Origin: Pseudanabaena biceps PCC 7429
Lineage (GTDB): Bacteria > Cyanobacteriota > Cyanobacteriia > Pseudanabaenales > Pseudanabaenaceae
NCBI RefSeq assembly: GCF_000332215.1
Contig: NZ_ALWB01000007.1
Span: 1 to 53,035, forward strand
Reading direction: 5' to 3'
Length of the DNA stretch: 53,035 nt
This document shows positions 36,005 to 44,933 of the stretch, in pieces (the stretch's first letter is position 1; each line of letters opens with the position of its first letter). The position numbers and the translations under genes are program-made. The notes under the pieces are model-generated. The model made no database searches and had not been told where the DNA came from. It worked only from the letters and a program-made list of their open reading frames with translations.

Positions 36005-36065
36005 TTGGAAATAAACTTTGAAAATAAAACCTTGGAAATAAAACCTTGGAAATAAAACCTTGGAA
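36005..36065. repeat. Tandem repeat upstream of the CheW gene
   Basis: About three copies of the 15-bp unit AAACCTTGGAAATAA, plus a degenerate one (AAACTTTGAAAATAA), in the gap between the CheY and CheW genes. Confidence 0.8.
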
Positions 36066-36156
36066 AATATTGAAAAAATCTTAAGGTATTGATGTTAACC
36101 AACAGCCCTTAAATAATCAAGAATTGTTCATAGTTTTAGCATTCTTCGTGAAATTA

Positions 36157-36525
36157 TTAAGTTTTTCGTAATAACTGTTTTACAGTGCCAACTAATTCTT
36201 GAGGCTGAAAAGGCTTAGCTATATAGGCATCAGCCCCTTGTTTCATTCCCCAGTAGCGATCAAATTCTTCACCCTTTGACGAACACATTACGACAGGAAC
36301 GCGCTCGGTTTTGGGATCGGTTTTAATGCGACGGCACAGCTCATAGCCATTCATGCGGGGCATGACAATGTCCATGACGACGATGTCTGGGCAACTGCCT
36401 TGCATTTGCTCGAGGGCCTCTACACCATCGCCTGCTGTCTTAACATTTAGACCGCTGCCTTTAAGTAAGTCCTCAATCATTTCTCTCTGTGTCACGCTGT
36501 CTTCAACCACCAGAACTGTACTCAT
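36157..36525 (-). CDS. CheY-like response regulator (PilH/PixH-like)
   Basis: 122 residues, a single receiver domain. Phospho-acceptor Asp52 in DIVVMDIVMPRMNG, acidic pair in VVEDSVTQ, and the conserved Thr/Ser and Lys positions (VVMCSSKG, YIAKPFQP). No DNA-binding part. It is first in the operon and would be a phosphate target of the CheA-like kinase. In Synechocystis-type clusters a PatA-like regulator (PilG) usually precedes it; that gene is missing here. Confidence 0.93.
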   Translation of the reverse strand: MSTVLVVEDSVTQREMIEDLLKGSGLNVKTAGDGVEALEQMQGSCPDIVVMDIVMPRMNGYELCRRIKTDPKTERVPVVMCSSKGEEFDRYWGMKQGADAYIAKPFQPQELVGTVKQLLRKT

Positions 36526-36831
36526 ACATGAATGCCCCGATAGGATTCTTCCACTAGCAACTCACCAAACGAATATATTAGGGTTAAATGATTGGCATTG
36601 TGCTTTGCCCATCTTAATTTTAAGTTAGCGGTTAATTTTTTATCTAACTGTTCATATCTTAGTCTTCTCCTTTCTAGAGATTTAGATTAGAGCCGAAAGT
36701 CAAGTCACAAAATAGCACGTATAGTGCTTTGTGCCCTCATTAAAGCCAAAGAATTTTTATTCATCTTGTGAAATCAGACTTTTCCCGATCGCCATCGATA
36801 TTAACCGTCGATCGATTTTCGATAGATATTT
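36526..36831. promoter_or_regulatory. Promoter region of the chemotaxis-like operon
   Basis: The upstream region of the minus-strand operon should hold its promoter. AT-rich, no palindrome or clear operator seen. Confidence 0.4.
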
Positions 36832-38355
36832 TTAAGTAACTCGATCAAGGGTGCGGTATTGGACAGCTTCCGCGACATGGGCAAGCTGAATGTTTTCGGC
36901 ATGGGCGAGATCGGCGATTGTTCGGGATACTTTGAGTATCCTGTCTGTAGCTCTGGCTGATAAACCCAAACGCTTAATGGCGGTTTCTAAAAGCTCCCGA
37001 GAAGAATGATCCAGTACACACCATTGGCGTAGATGTCTAGATTGCATCTGAGCGTTACAGTTTATTTTTATTTCTTGCTGAAACCGACTCTGTTGAATTT
37101 TTCGCGATGCTTGTACTCTCTCTTTAACGGCACTGGAGCATTCCCCTTCAGGCGATCGCGTCATTTCTTCGGGTTTGAGCCGAGCAACTGTTACCTGTAG
37201 ATCGATGCGATCCATTAGGGGACCAGAGAGCTTTGCCCAATATTGTTCGCGCTGTCGTGGCGTACAAGTACAAGGCTGCACCGAGTCGCCATAATATCCG
37301 CACTGGCAAGGGTTGGTACTAGCGATCAATGTAAATTGCGCTGGGAAGGTAACCGATTGACGGGTGCGGGAAATACTGACAAATCCATCCTCTAGAGGCT
37401 GGCGCAAAAATTCTAGGACATCCCGCTTAAATTCGGTTAGCTCGTCCAGAAATAGTACTCCGTTCGTGGCAAGGGTAATTTCTCCAGGACGGGGAAAGCT
37501 GCCGCCACCGACTAGGGATGGACCTGAGGCGGAATGGTGAGGGCTGCGAAAGGGGCGATCGCTGACAAGTCCTTTACCTTTTAATAGTCCCGCGACAGAG
37601 TGAATTCTGGTCACTTCTAGGGCTTCATCAAAGTTCATGTTGGGCAGAATGCTGGGCAATCGTCTTGCCAAAAGGGTTTTTCCCGATCCTGGAGGCCCGA
37701 CAAAAATGAGATTATGTCCACCAGCAGCCGCTATTTCGAGAGCACGGCGGGCATGTTGCTGCCCCTTAACGTCTTTGAGATCGAGCTTAAAGTCGCTGTC
37801 ATGCCATTTCAGTTCAGAATCAATGACCACTGGCTGATATTTGTTGGGATTAGCTAAGAAATCGCCAACTTCAGTAATACTTTGTAAACCATATACAGCT
37901 AGTCCCTTAACTAAGGCTGCTTCTTGGGCATTTTCCTTGGGTACGACGATCCCCATCATCCCCAAACGTTGGGCGGCGGCAGCGATCGGTAATACCCCTG
38001 AGACTGGACGTAGTGAGCCATCAAGGGAAACCTCACCCAAGAATAGATGATCTCCTAATAATTGGGGATTGACCTGTTCCGAAGCGGCAAGGATCCCAAT
38101 ACTAATTGGCAGATCGAAAATTGGTCCCTCCTTGCGAAGATCGGCAGGGGTTAAATTGATGACGATCTTTCGCATGGGGAAGGCGAAACCTGCATTTTTG
38201 ATAGCTGCTTTTACCCGTTCGCGGCTTTCCTGAACTGCGGTATCTGGTAATCCTACTAAAGTGATTCCAGGCAGTCCTCCCGATACATCTACCTCCACCC
38301 CCACTTGGATGGCATCGATCCCTAAAATTGCTGCACTCCAAACCCTTGCTAACAC
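36832..38355 (-). CDS. YifB/ComM-family Mg-chelatase-like AAA+ ATPase
   Basis: 507 residues, GTG start. The N-terminal ~180 residues have the Lon-protease-like fold typical of the family (ARVWSAAILGIDAIQVGVEVDVSGGLPGITLVGLPDTAVQESRERV). Walker A is GPPGSGKT at 220-227; FLDELTEFKRDVLEFLRQPLEDG contains Walker B and STNPCQCGYYG the sensor-type Cys cluster. The C-terminal Mg_chelatase_C domain ends the protein. ComM is a helicase that promotes branch migration during natural transformation, so a role in DNA uptake recombination is likely. It lies next to the pilus-control operon, but on its own promoter. Confidence 0.94.
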   Translation of the reverse strand: MLARVWSAAILGIDAIQVGVEVDVSGGLPGITLVGLPDTAVQESRERVKAAIKNAGFAFPMRKIVINLTPADLRKEGPIFDLPISIGILAASEQVNPQLLGDHLFLGEVSLDGSLRPVSGVLPIAAAAQRLGMMGIVVPKENAQEAALVKGLAVYGLQSITEVGDFLANPNKYQPVVIDSELKWHDSDFKLDLKDVKGQQHARRALEIAAAGGHNLIFVGPPGSGKTLLARRLPSILPNMNFDEALEVTRIHSVAGLLKGKGLVSDRPFRSPHHSASGPSLVGGGSFPRPGEITLATNGVLFLDELTEFKRDVLEFLRQPLEDGFVSISRTRQSVTFPAQFTLIASTNPCQCGYYGDSVQPCTCTPRQREQYWAKLSGPLMDRIDLQVTVARLKPEEMTRSPEGECSSAVKERVQASRKIQQSRFQQEIKINCNAQMQSRHLRQWCVLDHSSRELLETAIKRLGLSARATDRILKVSRTIADLAHAENIQLAHVAEAVQYRTLDRVT

Positions 38356-38403
38356 GTTTGACCTGTGAAAATTAGGTTTACAAATTCTTAGTTAATAAAG
38401 AAT

Positions 38404-38485
38404 ATCACAGTAAATTTACGAGTGTAAATTTATTGTGGTTCGTTTGAGCGCAATGCGCTGTAGCAATCGGGATAAGTTGGTTAAC
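38404..38485. repeat. Family B-like element (degenerate)
   Basis: GTAAATTTACGAGTGTAAATTT followed by GTGGTTCGTTTGAGCGCAATGCGCTGTA, the same right frame as the 7.7 kb copy (TTTGAGCGCGAAGCGCTGTA). Sits upstream of the yifB start. Confidence 0.65.
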
Positions 38486-38530
38486 CGAAGTCGAAGCTCT
38501 ATTTTTCTCATATAGCTATATTTACTTAGG

Positions 38531-38612
38531 TCAGGACATAAAACCCTAAGCCCTGCGGCGCACGCAGCGTGCGCCGCAGGGCTTAGGGTTTTATGTTTAA
38601 TCAAGCCCACTT
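38531..38612. repeat. Palindrome with family D/E hybrid frame
   Basis: Left flank TTAGGTCAGGACATAAAACC is of the E type and the right flank TTTTATGTTTAATCAAGCCC of the D type. Perfect 26-bp arms at 38540-38565 and 38567-38592 (core CCCTGCGGCGCACGC). Confidence 0.8.
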
Positions 38613-38647
38613 ACTCCCTTCCCACTAAAGAAATCGATATATAAAAC

Positions 38648-38691
38648 CAAGAAATAGCGGTGCGGAGCAAAGCCCCGCACCGCTATTTCTT
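38648..38691. repeat. Perfect 18-bp-arm palindrome
   Basis: CAAGAAATAGCGGTGCGG and its complement around AGCAAAGC. The outer flank CTTCCCACTAAAGAAAT / GACTGGGAAGGGAG is also inverted (TCCCTTCCCA near 38626 and TGGGAAGGGA near 38695). Confidence 0.78.
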
Positions 38692-38911
38692 GACTGGGAA
38701 GGGAGTAGCTGAGTGATAAATATCACGAATGACTTAGTAATTTTACATATCAGTAATTTTACATGTTTTAAATATTGAGTATTTGGTATTTCTAAAAAAG
38801 ATTTAATACGATCAAAATATTGATTCCTGACTTATTTAGAAGTAAAGATTTGATTTAATATCTAAAAAATGTAAACAAGAAGATAAATGATCATCGATTT
38901 AATTACCGATC

Positions 38912-39256
38912 CTAATAGTCTGACAAGCTGAGCGATCGCTCGTGAATATTTTGACCGTGTATTTGACCGTGTATTTGACCTTGCATTTGACCTTGTATGT
39001 TTTGGAGATCGGTCATTTCTTCGCAGCTTATCTCAACCTTTTCATGCAATGAATCATGTAATGAATCATGTAAAAGTGAATTGAAATTGTTCATCGATTG
39101 CCATGATGCTTCAAAGGGATGAGCCGCTAAGCTACATGCCTCCCATGATGGGCTTACAGGAACATCTAATTTTCCACAAAATCCCCCTCTCCGACCTTCA
39201 GGACTGTAATGTTGACACAATCGACAAGCTGTAACCGAATTGTCTGAAGAGTTCAT
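38912..39256 (-). CDS. Small Cys-rich conserved protein of unknown function
   Basis: About 114 residues from the ATG at 39256; the longer frame from 39343 adds an unlikely start. The N-terminal half has a cluster CRLCQHYSPEGRRGGFC followed by WEACSLAAHPFEASW, giving four Cys in the pattern CxxC...C...C that could bind a metal or an Fe-S cluster. The C-terminal half is low in complexity with (Q/H)GQ(I/M) repeats from a tandem DNA repeat at 38950-38998. Similar small proteins seem common in cyanobacteria, but no function is known to me. Confidence 0.65.
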   Translation of the reverse strand: MNSSDNSVTACRLCQHYSPEGRRGGFCGKLDVPVSPSWEACSLAAHPFEASWQSMNNFNSLLHDSLHDSLHEKVEISCEEMTDLQNIQGQMQGQIHGQIHGQNIHERSLSLSDY

Positions 39257-39578
39257 AGGTCTTAGTCTGACTTTGCCAAACTTAATATAAAAATCTATTA
39301 ATAATTCAATTATGTCAGGTTGATAATTGAGGATAAATTGCACTCAAGTTCATTCTTAGAGGCTATTTCAGCGATCCCCACCCCCATTTGAATTTAATAA
39401 TGTCTTAACTGACTTCTGTAATGCTTTGCTAACAATCTTTTTAGGATATTTACAAATAGAAATCAAACGCGTTAATAATTAAGAAAATATAAAAAAGAAT
39501 AAAAACACTTTACTTGTAATCCCAGTGAGTATTTATACGCATATTTATGTGTGGTATTTATGTGTGGTATTTATACGC

Positions 39579-39640
39579 AGTATTTATATTTAGTATTTAT
39601 ATTTAGTATTTATATTTAGTATTTATATTTAGTATTTATA
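39579..39640. repeat. 13-bp tandem repeat
   Basis: Unit AGTATTTATATTT, four full copies and a partial fifth. Upstream, related units (GTATTTATGTGTG) occur from about 39540. The rest of the 39257-39680 gap is AT-rich, with no gene seen. Confidence 0.88.
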
Positions 39641-39679
39641 AATAGTTTCTTTTTATCTATCGTAACGAAAGAGTTATTT

Positions 39680-39773
39680 AGAATGTAAACTCCAAAAGAC
39701 AAGTTACGGCGCGAAGCGCCGTAACTTGTCTTTTGGAGTTTGATTTGTCCTATTATCTTTTTTATTGCTATAT
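39680..39773. repeat. Family E element with missing left end
   Basis: Perfect 26-bp arms at 39687-39712 and 39716-39741 (AAACTCCAAAAGACAAGTTA then CGGCGC), loop GAA. The right frame TTTGATTTGTCCTATTATC is as in other E copies. Confidence 0.85.
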
Positions 39774-39788
39774 ATCAATGCTTGAGTT

Positions 39789-39891
39789 ATACCAAAACCA
39801 AAAATGGCAACGCCATTTTTGGTTTTTCAAACCCTTATGAGGCTGGGTTTTTAATTCACAAAAGTGTTGTCACACTTTCGTGAATTGGTAT
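39789..39891. repeat. Family A element, full 103-bp copy (A8)
   Basis: Ends ATACCAA and TTGGTAT. First hairpin arms AAAACCAAAAATGGC and GCCATTTTTGGTTTT are a fourth arm version. Middle TCAAACCCTTATGAGGCTGGG; second hairpin TTCACAAAAGTGTTG with CACACTTTCGTGAA. Confidence 0.9.
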
Positions 39892-40019
39892 TAGTTAGTG
39901 TAAAGTGAACTCCAAAAAATGATTTCTGGAAAATAGCTATATTTTGTGAATATTTGTTAATAATTTGTGAGTAAAAAACATGTAACCTATAGCAACGTAA
40001 GAGATAGCTGGGTGGTTAA

Positions 40020-42458
40020 CTATTTTAAGGCTATCTTCTTGGGAACGGCAGTTTGACTTGCCGATGTTTCTAAATCATTGGTTTCGCAAAGATGATCGGG
40101 CAAGGCAGAACCCGACGGATCGAGTTTGTTCGCTAGGTTTGGATATTTAATCCTGCCATGATTGCGCTCTTGCCAGACCTTAATAAATACGGGGGCAATG
40201 CGGTCTAAATCTTCCCAAGTTAAGGAGCAGTCTTTGAGTTGACCATCATTCCATCGGGTTTCAAAGATTCTCATAAGCAGGCTCTTTGCGGCTTCAAGTG
40301 TGGTATCTGTCCCAAGCGATCGCAAAGCTGCTTCACAGGCATCAGCCAGCATTACAATTCCAGTTTCGCGAGATTGGGGAATGGGACCAACATAACGAAA
40401 ATCTGACTCATAGACTCGATCCGATCGCTTTTGGGCTTGGCAATAAAAGTAGGTAATTGCGATCGTTCCCTGATGTTCGGGGATAAAGGCTTGTAGCATT
40501 TCAGGAAGATGATATTTTTGAGCGAGCTTTATGCCACCTGAAACATGCTCTTTTACAATTTGGGCGCTTTCCCAAGGATCGTTAAGAAGGTCATGGGGAT
40601 TGGGTTGTCCCATTTGATTTTCAATAAAATATTCTGGGCGCAGGGTCTTGCCAATATCGTGATAGAGCGTACCCGTTCTGACTAAAGTGGTATCTGCACC
40701 CAGTTCGCGAGCGGCTGCTTCGGCGAGATTGGCTACAAATAAGGTATGTTGAAAAGTACCAGGAGTTTCAGTTACCAAAAGGCGCAGCAGGGGGCGATCG
40801 AGGTTGGCTAGCTCCGCTAGACGGAAGGGGGTTAAGGCGTAGGCAATATGCTCAAGGTAGGGAATTGCGCCGAGGGCAACGATCGCGGCAATGATGCCTC
40901 CCGATGCGTACTGAAGTGCAGTAATCGCCATAAGTACGGGGGGAGTCGATCCTGCGATTATCGCGATCGCAATATATACTGATGCCTGCAAAAATCCTAC
41001 TAATAGCCCCGTTGCCGCAAGGTGAGATCGCGTTAAAGGTCGATTTGTGATTGCTGCCGCAACAATTGCGCCCACTAATACAGGCGCGAGGGATAACAAA
41101 TTGGCACTGATGGCGATCGTTAATAAACCTGATATCAGCAAAGTAATTAGGAGTGCAAGCCGCGAACTATAAAAGCTGCCAATAATTAAGCCCATACTCG
41201 CTAAGGGCACAAATACGAGCATATTGGGAGCCATAATGACGGTGGCAAGGGTGCTACCCGTACAAACTATGCCTAGCGCTAACAGATCTTTGACATGGAG
41301 TTTGACCTTTAGTAAATATTGCCATCGCTGGTTAGCATAGCCAAAGATGCCGAAAGCAAGTGCTGTGGTTAACGTCAGTAAAACTAACCTCTTAATATTG
41401 ACCTGTCTTTGGGTCATTTTTAGTTCGTCTAAAATGACAAACTGTCGCTCCGTAATTTTTTCGCCGCCTTTAACGATCAAGTCCCCAACTTGCAGAGCCA
41501 CTCGCTGGGTTTGGACAGATTCTGAGGCTTTGATCGCTCTTTCGGTTGTACCAACATAGTCAATGGTTAGATTGGGTTTAACTGTAGACCGAATTAGGGC
41601 GATCGCCATCATGCGATGATCTTCATTGATGGGTAGATTGCTCAGATTGGTAAGGCGTTTTAACAGCATATCGTCTGGCAACCCTGCGACAATGCCTGCG
41701 GACTGTACATCAAGCAAGGCTTGTCGCGTTAGTTTCTTGCAGTTTTCCCATTCCTCATTGGACATTTCTAAGAGGCGATCGCGAAACATTTCTGGTCCTT
41801 TTGCCGCCTTATCCTGAGTCATCGCATAGGCTCTACGAACCTCAGTTATCTTATTGAGGAGCCTTTGGTAGTCTTGAGGAAGCGCATTGAGTTTATAGGT
41901 CGTTAACTCGGCTAAGGCTACGGAAGGTGACTCTTTGTCTCTATTGATTGCACTTGTGATTGCACTTGATATCGAGCCCTGATTGCTAACATTAGTAGCA
42001 AGTTTATTGGCTTTATCTTGTAACTGCACCCACTCAGGCTCAGAAATCCTCCTGAGATATCGCTGTACGTCATCGCTAAGAATTTGGCGATCTACATAGG
42101 GCAAATTCCCCGATGATATGCGTAAGTTGTCCCCTACCTGCAATAGTTCTTCAAGATGCTTAACAGCACTAGCATCAAACTCAGGGTTGCTGCGATAGAC
42201 AGGAATCACTTGCTGTTTGGCTATTTCCTTTGCCTGTCTAGTTGCTTCGATGTCAGTTGCTTCGATACTTTTAGGCGATCGCAAATCTTGATCGACAAAA
42301 GTGCCAATGTCTAACCTCGGCTCAGAATAAAAGCGAATGCTGAGGGAGGAAATTAGGCAAACAAAGGTAATTCCTATAACCGCTCTACCAGACCACTTTC
42401 GGGAAATGCGATGGGTCGTTTTAGGGAGCAGAGATGAGTGGTTGGGAGCAATTCCCAT
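40020..42458 (-). CDS. pgpH: 7TM-HD phosphohydrolase (PgpH-type cyclic-di-AMP phosphodiesterase)
   Basis: 812 residues. An N-terminal membrane anchor (VIGITFVCLISSLSIRFY) is followed by a ~300-residue outer domain of the 7TMR-HDED type. Seven membrane helices span roughly 345-545. The cytoplasmic HD domain comes last, with LVRTGTLYHDIGKTLRPEYF (His600-Asp601) and the HD-GYP-free end SDRVYESDFRYVGPIPQSRETGIVMLADACEAALRSL. PgpH cleaves cyclic-di-AMP and so affects osmotic and day-night stress in cyanobacteria. ATG start. The gene stands alone, with a family A element about 130 bases past its stop. Confidence 0.93.
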   Translation of the reverse strand: MGIAPNHSSLLPKTTHRISRKWSGRAVIGITFVCLISSLSIRFYSEPRLDIGTFVDQDLRSPKSIEATDIEATRQAKEIAKQQVIPVYRSNPEFDASAVKHLEELLQVGDNLRISSGNLPYVDRQILSDDVQRYLRRISEPEWVQLQDKANKLATNVSNQGSISSAITSAINRDKESPSVALAELTTYKLNALPQDYQRLLNKITEVRRAYAMTQDKAAKGPEMFRDRLLEMSNEEWENCKKLTRQALLDVQSAGIVAGLPDDMLLKRLTNLSNLPINEDHRMMAIALIRSTVKPNLTIDYVGTTERAIKASESVQTQRVALQVGDLIVKGGEKITERQFVILDELKMTQRQVNIKRLVLLTLTTALAFGIFGYANQRWQYLLKVKLHVKDLLALGIVCTGSTLATVIMAPNMLVFVPLASMGLIIGSFYSSRLALLITLLISGLLTIAISANLLSLAPVLVGAIVAAAITNRPLTRSHLAATGLLVGFLQASVYIAIAIIAGSTPPVLMAITALQYASGGIIAAIVALGAIPYLEHIAYALTPFRLAELANLDRPLLRLLVTETPGTFQHTLFVANLAEAAARELGADTTLVRTGTLYHDIGKTLRPEYFIENQMGQPNPHDLLNDPWESAQIVKEHVSGGIKLAQKYHLPEMLQAFIPEHQGTIAITYFYCQAQKRSDRVYESDFRYVGPIPQSRETGIVMLADACEAALRSLGTDTTLEAAKSLLMRIFETRWNDGQLKDCSLTWEDLDRIAPVFIKVWQERNHGRIKYPNLANKLDPSGSALPDHLCETNDLETSASQTAVPKKIALK

Positions 42459-42920
42459 AGTTTGATTACTCTAGTTAAAAAGGTTCGTAAGAACAAATGC
42501 AGCTTAAATTTATAATTCAGGCGATCTGGCGATCTCATTCAGACTTCTAGATGTACCAGATTTTCAAGGTTAATTTCAATCAATAAACGCAAAATCTCGT
42601 CACTATTTTGAGGTCGATTGGCGCAAGGCTTTAGAAATCAGACATTCTGACCATAAGTAAATACTTAAGCAACTACTTAAGCAACTACTTAAGCAACTAC
42701 TCATGCGACTGCCTAAGATTGGCTCAAGATCTGTACAAGCTTGGTTCGAGGCATGGGGCAAAAAACATCTCAGTATCATTTTGAGATAGGAATTTGAGCG
42801 TAACTCGAACCGATCACTTGATGAAAGATTATGGACATAGCTGCGGTTAAGCTCTGTGATCTAGAGGGCGAGGCAAATACCATAGCCCCTGACCTCTTGA
42901 TTTAGATAATTTATCGTTAT
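42459..42920. other. Intergenic leader of pgpH
   Basis: Includes about three copies of an ACTACTTAAGCA unit near 42669-42700 (TTAAGCAACTAC repeated). Otherwise nothing recognised. Confidence 0.5.
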
Positions 42921-43022
42921 AAGTAGCTGGGTATAATTAAAACCCAGAATCAAAACCTGTAGCGCACGCTGCGCGTGCGCTACAGGTTTTTGAGTTTTAT
43001 ATTTAATTGCGCCTAGCTACTT
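42921..43022. repeat. Family D element, full copy
   Basis: Ends AAGTAGCTGGGTATAATTAA and TTAATTGCGCCTAGCTACTT. Perfect 18-bp arms 42952-42969 and 42973-42990 (AAAACCTGTAGCGCACGC), loop TGC. Confidence 0.88.
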
Positions 43023-43055
43023 AATTCATCATTAAAATTCATCATTAATTTGAAT

Positions 43056-43510
43056 AGGGAGAGTAAGACATAAGCCGGGTTCTGTTTCGGGAGTTTTATC
43101 AACTACCCTAGCGGTTATCTATCTGGGATGTTTGTTACCAAACACCTCATGCGGCACACACTCAATTGCGATCGCCTAGCTTTCACTAAATAATCGCATT
43201 AAGTAACGGACATAGGATCGACTGAAGATCGCAACACCTATATCCTCTCGCCTTGCTTCCAACTGGGGTTTACCGAGCCAGAGCCTCACGACTCTGCTGG
43301 TACGCTCTTAACGCACCTTTGCACCCTTACCATTTGATCTCTCAACTGGCGGTATCTTTCTGTGGCACTATCCTCACGATCGCTCGCACTGGGCATTATC
43401 CAGCAGCCTGATCTTCATGGAAGCCCGGACTTTCCTCAAAACCGATACTCAAAAACATTTTGCAATGACTTTTGAGTCAGATTTCGCAACCACTCGCTTG
43501 CTCTCCCTTA
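43056..43510 (-). ncRNA. rnpB: RNase P RNA (bacterial type A)
   Basis: Catalytic RNA that trims the 5' end of tRNA precursors. On the minus strand the 5' part reads GAGGAAAGTCCGGGCTTCC near 43415-43445 (the universal CR-I block). The 3' part ends with AACAGAACCCGGCTTATGTC near 43067-43088. The helix P1 pair GGGAGAG (about 43501-43507) with CTCTCCC (about 43057-43063) sets the ends, giving ~455 bases. The conserved AGAGGATA...GAGGCTCTGG parts are in place. The boundaries are accurate only to a few bases. A family D palindrome follows after ~30 bases. Confidence 0.95.
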
Positions 43511-43608
43511 TTACCATTATGTACTAAAGAACGTTACGGTACAAAGTGTGGCTTCTAGCATTCTCTAGTATTCTTGGGTTGGGCGATGGTTGCAAAAAAT
43601 TATTAAGT

Positions 43609-43710
43609 AAGTAACTGGGCGCAATTAAATATAAAACTCTAAGACCTATAGCACAGGCTGCGCCTGTGCTATAGGTCTTAGTTCTGTTTTTTAATTATGC
43701 CCAGCTACTT
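43609..43710. repeat. Family D element, full 102-bp copy
   Basis: Ends AAGTAACTGGGC and GCCCAGCTACTT (12-bp inverted repeat, one mismatch). The core arms GACCTATAGCACAGGC and complement are a version not seen elsewhere in the window. Confidence 0.9.
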
Positions 43711-43812
43711 AAGTGGGCTTAATTAAATCTAAAAAAACTAAAACCTGCGGCGCACGCGCAGCGTGCGCCGCAAGTTTTAGCTCTGGATTTTAATTATGCT
43801 GAGGTACTTAGC
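43711..43812. repeat. Second family D element, head-to-tail with the previous one
   Basis: Starts AAGTGGGCTTAATTAAATCT and ends AATTATGCTGAGGTACTTAG. Arms AAAACCTGCGGCGCACGC and complement, one mismatch. It abuts the preceding element without a spacer. Confidence 0.88.
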
Positions 43813-44011
43813 AAAAATAATTAATACATTAATTCGATAATTTCATGTAAAAACTGGTATAAGTATGCGGAAATAATGTTTATCAAAATCAAGTTGTTTT
43901 GCTAAACTATCTGGTTATTCGGGGCTAATCTTAAAAAGCCTTAATATTGAATGCCCAACTCATATAAACAATTTTACATTCTTTGATTATCAGGTGTGAG
44001 TGACTAACTAA

Positions 44012-44821
44012 ATGATGAAACACTTCTCCAAAGGGATGTACACGCTGATTTTGTCCTTGATGTTGGTAATTGTTGCAGGGGTTTCCCAAGCCGCTGCCGC
44101 AAACTTATTGAGGGTTTTGGTCAGAGAGGAAAATGGCTCTAAAATGTCTGTAGCTGTGACTCAACCAGCAACTCTACAAACTTCAGGACAAGCGAGCCGT
44201 CGTCTCGATCCTGGTAAGTGGTATACGCTACCGCTTACCTCGGCATATCGCATTACCCCTAGCAATAACGGATTGGTTCAGGTTGGCAGTAATCTTTATC
44301 CAGGTGAAATTGAACTTCGTGCTTGGAATAATAAGGCGATCGCTGTTAACGTACTCTCCCTTGAGGAATATCTTCGTAGTGTGGTTCCCAGTGAAATGCC
44401 TGCCAGTTGGCATATGGACGCATTAATGGCGCAAGCAGTGGCTGCTCGTAGTTATGCTGTTAATACCCAAAGGCAACGCAAATGGGGTGAGGCTCCCTAC
44501 GATCTAGTCAGTGATACGCGCGATCAGGTATATAAAGGTTTCTATCGTTTCGACCCCAAAACAGGGCAAGCGATCGCCCTAATTCATAGTCGTAGCGATC
44601 AGGCAGTTGCTTCTACGGCGGGCTATATGCTTCGCCCAGGATTTAAGGGTTATTATCGCGCCCGTCTTCCCCGCAACTGGATTAGTTGGGGTGGTGGATA
44701 TATGCCTGTCTCCGACGGGCAACACCTCGATCAAGAAATGACGCAACAGATGGCTGAAAATGGCTGGAATTGGGTGCAAATTCTCTCTTGGTGGTATCGC
44801 GATCAACCCATTAAAAACTAA
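44012..44821 (+). CDS. SpoIID/LytB-domain protein (secreted)
   Basis: 269 residues. Signal peptide MKHFSKGMYTLILSLMLVIVAGVSQAAAAN, with cleavage likely after QAAA. The SpoIID domain fills most of the rest: SLEEYLRSVVPSEMPASWHMDALMAQAVAARSYAV contains the catalytic Glu and the conserved SEM motif, and GYMLRPGFKGYY is near the end. In sporulating bacteria SpoIID is a lytic transglycosylase that acts on denuded peptidoglycan; cyanobacteria use related proteins in wall maintenance. It is shorter than the LytB type, and the C-terminal WVQILSWWYRDQPI completes the domain. The start may be either of two adjacent ATGs. Confidence 0.9.
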   Translation: MMKHFSKGMYTLILSLMLVIVAGVSQAAAANLLRVLVREENGSKMSVAVTQPATLQTSGQASRRLDPGKWYTLPLTSAYRITPSNNGLVQVGSNLYPGEIELRAWNNKAIAVNVLSLEEYLRSVVPSEMPASWHMDALMAQAVAARSYAVNTQRQRKWGEAPYDLVSDTRDQVYKGFYRFDPKTGQAIALIHSRSDQAVASTAGYMLRPGFKGYYRARLPRNWISWGGGYMPVSDGQHLDQEMTQQMAENGWNWVQILSWWYRDQPIKN

Positions 44822-44849
44822 TCAACTAAACTAATAAATTAAGTAGCTA

Positions 44850-44933
44850 AACCCTAACAATTTGCTTAGGACATAAAACCCCAAAGATGAGTGGCGGCGC
44901 TTCGCGCCGCCACTCATCTTTGGGGGGGCTTTC
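44850..44933. repeat. Family E element, right end missing
   Basis: Left frame GCTTAGGACATAAAACCCC, arms AAAGATGAGTGGCGGCGC and complement around TTC. The right end is cut at TTTGGGGGGGC, where the remnant gene begins. Confidence 0.8.

Noticed and set aside
3471-43812. Could the palindromes form a CRISPR array?
   Set aside because: The repeats are scattered, differ in arm sequence, are self-complementary and have no regular spacers; no cas gene is present.
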